DNA of 64,000 nucleotides from Doris montereyensis. Lineage: Eukaryota; Mollusca; Gastropoda; Nudibranchia; Dorididae. The stretch is taken from assembly GCA_037039925.1 (NCBI GenBank), contig JAXRKP010000558.1, positions 210,164 through 274,163 on the forward strand. The letters are read 5' to 3'. The notes below the pieces were generated by a model, which was not told where the DNA came from, did not search any database, and saw only the letters and a list, made by a program, of their open reading frames with translations. Both the position numbers and the translations under genes were made by a program. Of the stretch, positions 58,230 through 64,000 are shown one piece after another (position 1 is the first letter of the stretch; each line of letters starts with the position of its first letter).

Positions 58230-59300
58230 ACAAATAGTTCATTTAAAAATCTGCGTTTAAATTGTCCTTAAATGATTTGAGGTCGTGTTGTGTAACTGTG
58301 ATTGGTGGCAAGTCGTTCACAATCGGATGGCAGACGGGAAGAAGGACTGTTGATGATTTAATCCTCGACTGTGGTATGCGGTACCGGAATTCGTGTCCTC
58401 TTGTTTTGGATGCTGTTGTCACTGGTATCAATCGATTAGTTAGTACATCTATTAGTCCGCTGGTAGTTTTGAATAGCATGGTAACTTTTGCTTTCTTACC
58501 TCGTATTTCTTATAACGTTGATCATTTTAGTTCTTCCATTATCTTTGATTCACTGCTTGTAGTGCGACAATTCCCGATGACAAAAGTGTTGCTTTTTTTT
58601 TTTTTTTAACCATTTCAAGCTTACGGATGTCATTGGCCGTTGTAGGGTCCCAAACTACAAATGCGCATTTCAAGATCGGGCCGATTAATAATTTAAATGC
58701 TGTGTAACATCTAACCTTCATTTCTTGGGGCACGATCTGATGTGTTTGTTTAAGAACACGTTGATGTTGTTTGCTTTCTTTGTGATCATTGATTTGGGGT
58801 CGTTCCATGATATGTTGTTACTGATGTTGATACCACGATATTTAGATCTATTTTTCGTAAATGTAAGGGATTTTCTGTGAATTGTATATGTGGACAAAAT
58901 TTGATTTCGCTTGTTGGTGACGCACAAAACCTCATAATAATGAAATCGGAGTTGAATTGCATGAGCCACATATCTTTCCTTTGCTGAAGGGATTCAAGGT
59001 TTTGTTAAAGTAAAAGAGCATCTTCTATATTACGGATAGTTCTGTAAAGTAACCAATCATATGCGGATAGTCGGACTTTGGATGACACTTGCAACGGGAG
59101 GTATACTATATGTTAGAAAGAGCAGCGGCCCCAATGATGTTCCTTGTGGGACACCAAACGGGACTATTGCTGTATTCGATGTCTTTCCATCTGATATTAC
59201 TTTCTGAGACCGGTCTTGCAGGAATGCAATCCACTGTAGCGTGTCGCCACGTCGCATATACCATAATACAAATGTAAGAAAACGTGGTTTGAGCTGGCAA
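58230..59300 (-). mobile_element. LINE-4 type reverse-transcriptase relic
   Basis: In minus-strand order: LQWIAFLQDRSQKVISDGKT, then GVPQGTSLGPLLFL (RT domain block), VLCVTNKRNQI, KYRGINISNNISWNDPK, GPILKCAFVVWDPTTANDIR and SRIKSSTVLLPVCHPIVNDL. This is the CR1/Jockey-group order; the frame is broken several times and the FADD motif is not visible. Confidence 0.85.
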
Positions 59301-59449
59301 TCCTTTTTAGATCTAATCTTGTGAGGACATGTCTGTCTGTATCACATTGAGTGTCGAGTTGTGGTCGTGTGTATTTTAAATCGTTCTTAATTTCAATCAT
59401 CAAGCGTTTGATTCGTGTTATCAATCTTTTACTCCCCTGTGCAGTTAGC

Positions 59450-59800
59450 AGGCAATCGGTAGTCAGAGGCAAAAGATGTCAAAATGTCGTGGGTTCAAAC
59501 CCCGCTAACAGTTGAACAATTTTCGTGATGTTTTTCGAGTACAATCTTCTCCCTACCCCCGATTCAGGTAGATGGATCGACACATAGTCCCATTGGAGAC
59601 GGGCGATAAAAGGAGATCCCATGTGCAGATCACAACACTTTGTACACGTTAAAGATCACTTGGCCGTTTACAGGGCGGTCAGGGCAACATTAGAATCCTA
59701 CCAAACATCCCGAGATCACCGTAGTTATGGATGTGGGTAAATCCAATCCAATCCAATTCCAATCCAATCCAATCCAATCAAATCAAATCCAATCCAATCA
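59450..59800 (+). mobile_element. SINE-B copy with (AATCC)n tail
   Basis: Box A-like TAGTCAGAGGCAAAAG, box B-like GGGTTCAAACCCC, CATAGTCCCATTGGAGACGG, CATGTGCAGATCACAACACT, GTGGGTAAATCCAATCCAAT. The tail shows the element end is an AATC/AATCC repeat. Confidence 0.85.
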
Positions 59801-59999
59801 AAATATGTACGGGTGGCAACAGAGTTCGTTTCCATGAAAGCTATTATATTGCGGGAATTAACTGGAACATCATGAAATCTATATCGTATCACGGTGTTGT
59901 CTCCCTTGTAAAGAAGGGCTCTCTCTCTCATCCTTTCATTGACACAAACTCTACCTACCCATTAGGATTTGAGCAACCAATCACAGCCTGTTCATATTA

Positions 60000-60745
60000 G
60001 CTGGTAAGTATAATTTCAGCATGCTGGATAATGAACTAAATAAAAGAGGAATGAAAATAAATACGAAGAAAACAAAAACAATGACAATAAATAAGGAAAT
60101 TAAAACACACCCAGACAGGAAGAAGTTACAATTACCTGGTAGTAAGGATTAAATCAGAGGGAAAACTAAGAGAAGAAATCAGCCAGAGAATCTAAAAAGC
60201 AATGTCAATGTATAACCCTATAGGAAAGGCATTTTAGGTAAACAAGAATTGTCAACAAAAACCAAAATGGCAGTATACAACACAGTGTATTGTCCTACTC
60301 TCCTCTATGGCAGTGAAACCTGGACCTTAGACAGTAGGGAATACAGTAGACTACAAGCAGCTGAAATGAAATATCTAATAAGAGTAGTAGGAAAAATAAA
60401 AGAAACAAAATAAATCAGAAACACAATAATAAGAGATTAAACCAAAGCAGATGACACAAAAACTAAATCAACTGAGATGGTTTGGGCATGTTAACAGAAT
60501 GATTGATAAGAGAATAGCTAAATCAGTATACAATGCTAAACCCAAGGTAAAAAACCAAAAGGCAAACCTCGGAGAAAGTGGGAAGAATAAATAAAAGAGG
60601 CATTAAAGCAAAGAAATTTAAACTTCACAGAAGGAAACAGAAAATGTCAGGACAGGGGTAGAAATGGAGAAAGATCATTTCAGGTATCTAAATCCATACA
60701 TCGTATGGTAGAGTGGAACTGATAAAGAAAGAAAGATTTAAAGAT
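60000..60745 (+). mobile_element. LINE-5 3' part (RT C terminus)
   Basis: Broken frame reading TKMAVYNTVYCPTLLYGSET then WTLDSREYSRLQAAEMKYLI, and QLRWFGHVNRM downstream. LLYGSE.W.L and LRWFGHV.RM are typical of the ORF2 C terminus of RTE/L1-like non-LTR elements. Confidence 0.85.
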
Positions 60746-61035
60746 CATGATACCAATTGAAATGTGAATTTAAATTAAACGATTCCAATCTTTTCCAAAT
60801 ACCCTCAATTGCCTATGTTCCAATCGCTATCTTTCTAGAGCAATAAATAGTAAAAAAACCACACATCTGTAATCTTATATACATAACTAAGTCAAGGGAA
60901 GTTTTCGTTGCTGAACAGTATATTATTTGTATTGGTTCAATGTTATCATTTTAAAGAAGATCAGGGAATAATTAATGTGTATAGTATAATAAAGTTTAAA
61001 CTCATAGATTGTATTTAACTCATCTCCCAGAATTC
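60746..61035. other. Nothing recognised
   Basis: Short AT-rich stretch between the LINE relic and the SINE-B cluster. Confidence 0.5.
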
Positions 61036-61248
61036 CAGTATTGTGATCTGCACATGGGACCTTCTTTTTATCGTCTGTCTCCGATGGGACTAGGTGTCGA
61101 TCCACCTGCCTGGACGAAGAGGGGGGGGGGAGTAGATTTTACTCGAAAAAAACTCGAGACAAAAATGGCAACCGTTGGTGGGGCTTGAACCCACTACCTT
61201 AGGGTTGAGGGGCCGACACCTTGCCTCTGGACTACCAAGTCCCCTATC
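61036..61248 (-). mobile_element. SINE-B copy (cluster member 1)
   Basis: TTGTGATCTGCACATGGGAC, GGGACTAGGTGTCGATCCAC, box B reverse GGGGCTTGAACCC. Tail part missing. Confidence 0.82.
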
Positions 61249-61299
61249 TCCTTGAAGTTGGAGATTTGTTTCGGTGAATTGTGCTTGGATAAAACTTGG

Positions 61300-61790
61300 A
61301 AGATTTGTTAGATAAAACTTGGTGTGTTAGTGCTTGTTAGAAATGTGTGTTAGTGCTTGTTAGATAAAACTTGAATTGTGTGTTAGTGCTTGTTAGATAA
61401 AACTTGAATTATGTGTTAACTCGTTAGATAAAACTTGAATTGTGTGTTAGTGTTCGTTAGATAAAACTTGAATTGTGTAGTCTTGTTAAATTGCTTAGAA
61501 AAAATTGTATGTTAGTGCTTATTAGATAAAACTTGAATTGATACAACATGAATTGTGTATAACTGCTTGTTAGAAAAACTTGAATTGTGTGTTAACTTGT
61601 TGAATTGTGTAACTGTTAAGTGCTTGTTAGATAAAAAATTTGTAAATGCTTGTTGGATGTAAGCGCTTGTTAGATAAAACTTAAATTGTGTGTTAGCGCT
61701 TGTTAGATAAAACTTGAATTGTGTGTAAGTGTTAGATAAAACTTGAATTTGCTTGTTAGATAAAACTTGAATTGTGTGTTAGTATTTGGA
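61300..61790. repeat. 33-bp tandem array
   Basis: About 14 irregular copies of TTAGATAAAACTTGAATTGT plus GTGTTAGTGCTTG, ending against the next SINE-B. Confidence 0.9.
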
Positions 61791-61794
61791 AGGC

Positions 61795-62045
61795 TTTTGA
61801 AATTTTTTGCCCGGACTGCCATGTAAACAGCCCAAGTGATCTTGAGTGTTGTGACATTCACACGGGGCCTCATTTTTTCGTCCGTCTGTCTCAGATGGGA
61901 CTAGATGTCGATCCACCTACCTGGACCAGGGGAGTAGGTTTTAACTCGAATAAAACGAGGCAAAATTTCAACCGTTAGCGGGGCCCTAACCCACTATCTT
62001 TTGGTTGAGTGAGAGGCCGACACCTTGCATCTGGACTACATACAC
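61795..62045 (-). mobile_element. SINE-B copy (cluster member 2)
   Basis: TTTTTTGCCCGGACTGCCAT, GGGACTAGATGTCGATCCAC, box B reverse GGGGCCCTAACCC. Diverged. Confidence 0.78.
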
Positions 62046-62324
62046 TACAGTGTCTCTCCACACACGTCAGGAGGAACCTTCACGTTTAGAAAAAAAACCA
62101 AACAACAACCCCACGATATCACCAATCAATCGCTGACGCTCCATCTGTCATACGCGCACTTATGTTACACATTGGAGTTGAAAGTTTACCAAAAGCATGA
62201 TTTCGCTACTGAAAATATCCATTTTCCTTTTTGGTATATGTTACTTGATATTAATATTGATATCTTTCGCATTTAGACTTAGACCTACATTTGCATCGTT
62301 GGTTTCGTTACCGAATAAAACAAA

Positions 62325-62700
62325 GCTACCGCCCACCTAAACTTTCGAAATTCTCCACCGCCCCTAAACTTTCGAAATTCTCCACCGCCCACCTAAACTT
62401 TCGGAAATTTTCCACCGCCCACCTAAACTTTCGAAATTCTCCACCGCCTACCTAAACTTTCGAAATTCTCAACTGCCCACCTAAACTTTCGAAATTCTCC
62501 ACCGCCCACCTAAACTTTCGAAATTCTCCACCGCCCAGTTAAACTTTCGAAATTCTCCACCGCCCACTTTAACTTTCGAAATTCTCCACCGCCCACCTAA
62601 ACTTTCGAAATTCTCCACCGCCCACCTAAACTTTCGAAATTCTCCACCGCCCACCCTAAACTTTCTGAAAATTCTCCGCCCACCTAAACTTTAAATTAAT
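62325..62700. repeat. 29-bp tandem array
   Basis: About 13 copies of CCGCCCACCTAAACTTTCGA plus AATTCTCCA; the last unit runs straight into the SINE-B tail. Confidence 0.95.
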
Positions 62701-62945
62701 TTACCCGCTTCAACAACTAAGGTGATCTCGGGTTTTCTTGGTAGGATTTTAAATTTTGCCCAGACTGCCTGTAACCAGTCAAGGGATCTTTATCGTGCAC
62801 AGAGTGTTGTGATCTGCACATGGGACCTCTTTATTTATCGTCCGTTTCCAATGGGACTAGGTGTCGATCCACCAACTGGATCAGGGGTGTAGATTATGCT
62901 GGTTGAGAGTTGATACCTTACCTCTGGACTACCGAGACCCCCAGA
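62700..62945 (-). mobile_element. SINE-B copy (cluster member 3)
   Basis: CAACTAAGGTGATCTCGGGT, TTGGTAGGATTTTAAATTTT, GTTGTGATCTGCACATGGGA, and a head lacking box B. Confidence 0.8.
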
Positions 62946-62954
62946 ACATGAGGC

Positions 62955-64000
62955 AGAGAAGGGCTGAAAATATGCTAAATTTAGCAGCTTTACCCAGGCT
63001 ATCAGATGGAAAAAACCAAACACAGGCAGCAGAATTTAACAGCTTTACTAGGCTATCAAATGGAGAAGAGCCAAATAGAGACAGAATTTAACAGCTTTAC
63101 TAGGCTATCAGATAAAGAAGAAGCAAATACAGGTATAATTTAACAGCTTTACTAGGCTATCAGATAGAGAAGAACCAAATACAGGTATAATTTAACAACT
63201 TTACTGGGCTATCAGATAGAGAAGGACATAATACAGGCATAATTTAACAGCTTTACTAGGCTATCAGATAGAGGACAGAATACAGGTATAATTTAACAGC
63301 TTTACTAGGCTATCAGATAGAGAAGAACCAAATACAGGTATAATTTAACAGTTTTACTAGGCTATCAGATGGAGAACACCAAATAGAGGCATAATCTAAC
63401 AGTTTTACTAGCCTAATCAGATGGAGAAGGACAGAATACAGGCCGAATTTAACAGCTTTACTAGGCTATCAGATGGAGAAGGACCAAATACAGGCATACT
63501 TTAACAGCTTTACAAGGGCATCAGATGGAGAAGGGCCGAATATAGGCATAACTTAACAGCTTTACTAGGCTATCAGAGTAGGACCGAATACAGGCCAAAT
63601 TTAGCAGCTTTACAAGGGGCATTAGATGGAGAAGGGCCGAATATAGGCAGGATTTGACAGTTTTAAAAAAGGACATTAGATAGAGAAGGACCGAATACAG
63701 GCAACATTTAACAGCTTTACAAGGGCATCAGTTGGAGAAGAATCAAATACAGGCAGGATTTCACAGCTTTACAAGGGCATCAGTTGGAGAAGGATCAAAT
63801 ACAGGCAGGATTTGACAGCTTTACAAGGGCATTAGTTGGAGAAGAATCAAATACAGGCAGGATTTGACAGCTTTACAAGGGCATCAGTTGGAGAAGAATC
63901 AAATACAGGCAGGATTTCACAGTTTTATAAGGGCATCAAATGGATGAGGACCGATAACGGCTGAATGTAACTGCTCTACAAAAAGTACAAGGACAAAGAT
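62955..64000. repeat. 51-52 bp tandem array, runs off the window
   Basis: About 20 copies of TTTAACAGCTTTACTAGGCT plus ATCAGATGGAGAAGGACCAA and ATACAGGCATAA. Later units read TTTACAAGGGCATCAGTTGG. No end visible. Confidence 0.93.

Noticed and set aside
57625..58242. Long poly-Ser/Leu/Phe and poly-Lys/Glu open frames on both strands
   Set aside because: Same cause: a TTC microsatellite.

Overview
The window is animal nuclear DNA: two intron-rich protein genes with GT-AG introns, set among short interspersed elements (SINEs), decayed non-LTR retrotransposons, small inverted-repeat transposons and long tandem arrays. The myosin VI protein and the repeat load suggest a lophotrochozoan, most likely a gastropod mollusc. 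That placement is inference, because no species-specific marker was recognised.

Region 1 (75-33642, + strand) is an unconventional myosin VI gene (MYO6). I resolved 29 coding exons from the ATG at 121 to the TGA at 33640-33642, about 1,235 codons. They cover the motor, the reverse-gear insert, one IQ motif, the tail helices and the globular cargo-binding domain. Intron 8 holds a roughly 4 kb minisatellite of 40-bp units. Introns 19 and 23 are built from tandem arrays in which every unit carries a copy of the upstream splice donor.

Region 2 (33643-43808) separates two convergent genes. It contains the MYO6 3' UTR, a reverse-transcriptase relic, SINE copies and a small inverted-repeat transposon.

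Region 3 (43809-55706, - strand) is a nine-exon cytosolic acetyl-CoA acetyltransferase (ACAT2-like thiolase), with catalytic Cys89, His349 and the NEAF loop recognisable. Its introns carry a 43-bp tandem array, a pogo-like element and a piggyBac-like element.

Region 4 (55707-64000) has no gene that I could support. It holds the thiolase 5' flank, TC and TTC microsatellites, two reverse-transcriptase relics, and three SINE-B copies alternating with three tandem arrays that run to the window end.

The two genes have unrelated roles (actin motor; acetoacetyl-CoA synthesis for sterols) and only share a neighbourhood. Both carry single-base indels in exons, often in homopolymers, while the splice sites and the protein on either side stay intact. 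Uncorrected long-read sequence is the likeliest cause, more so than two dead genes. The most unusual signal is the pair of splice-donor arrays in MYO6.
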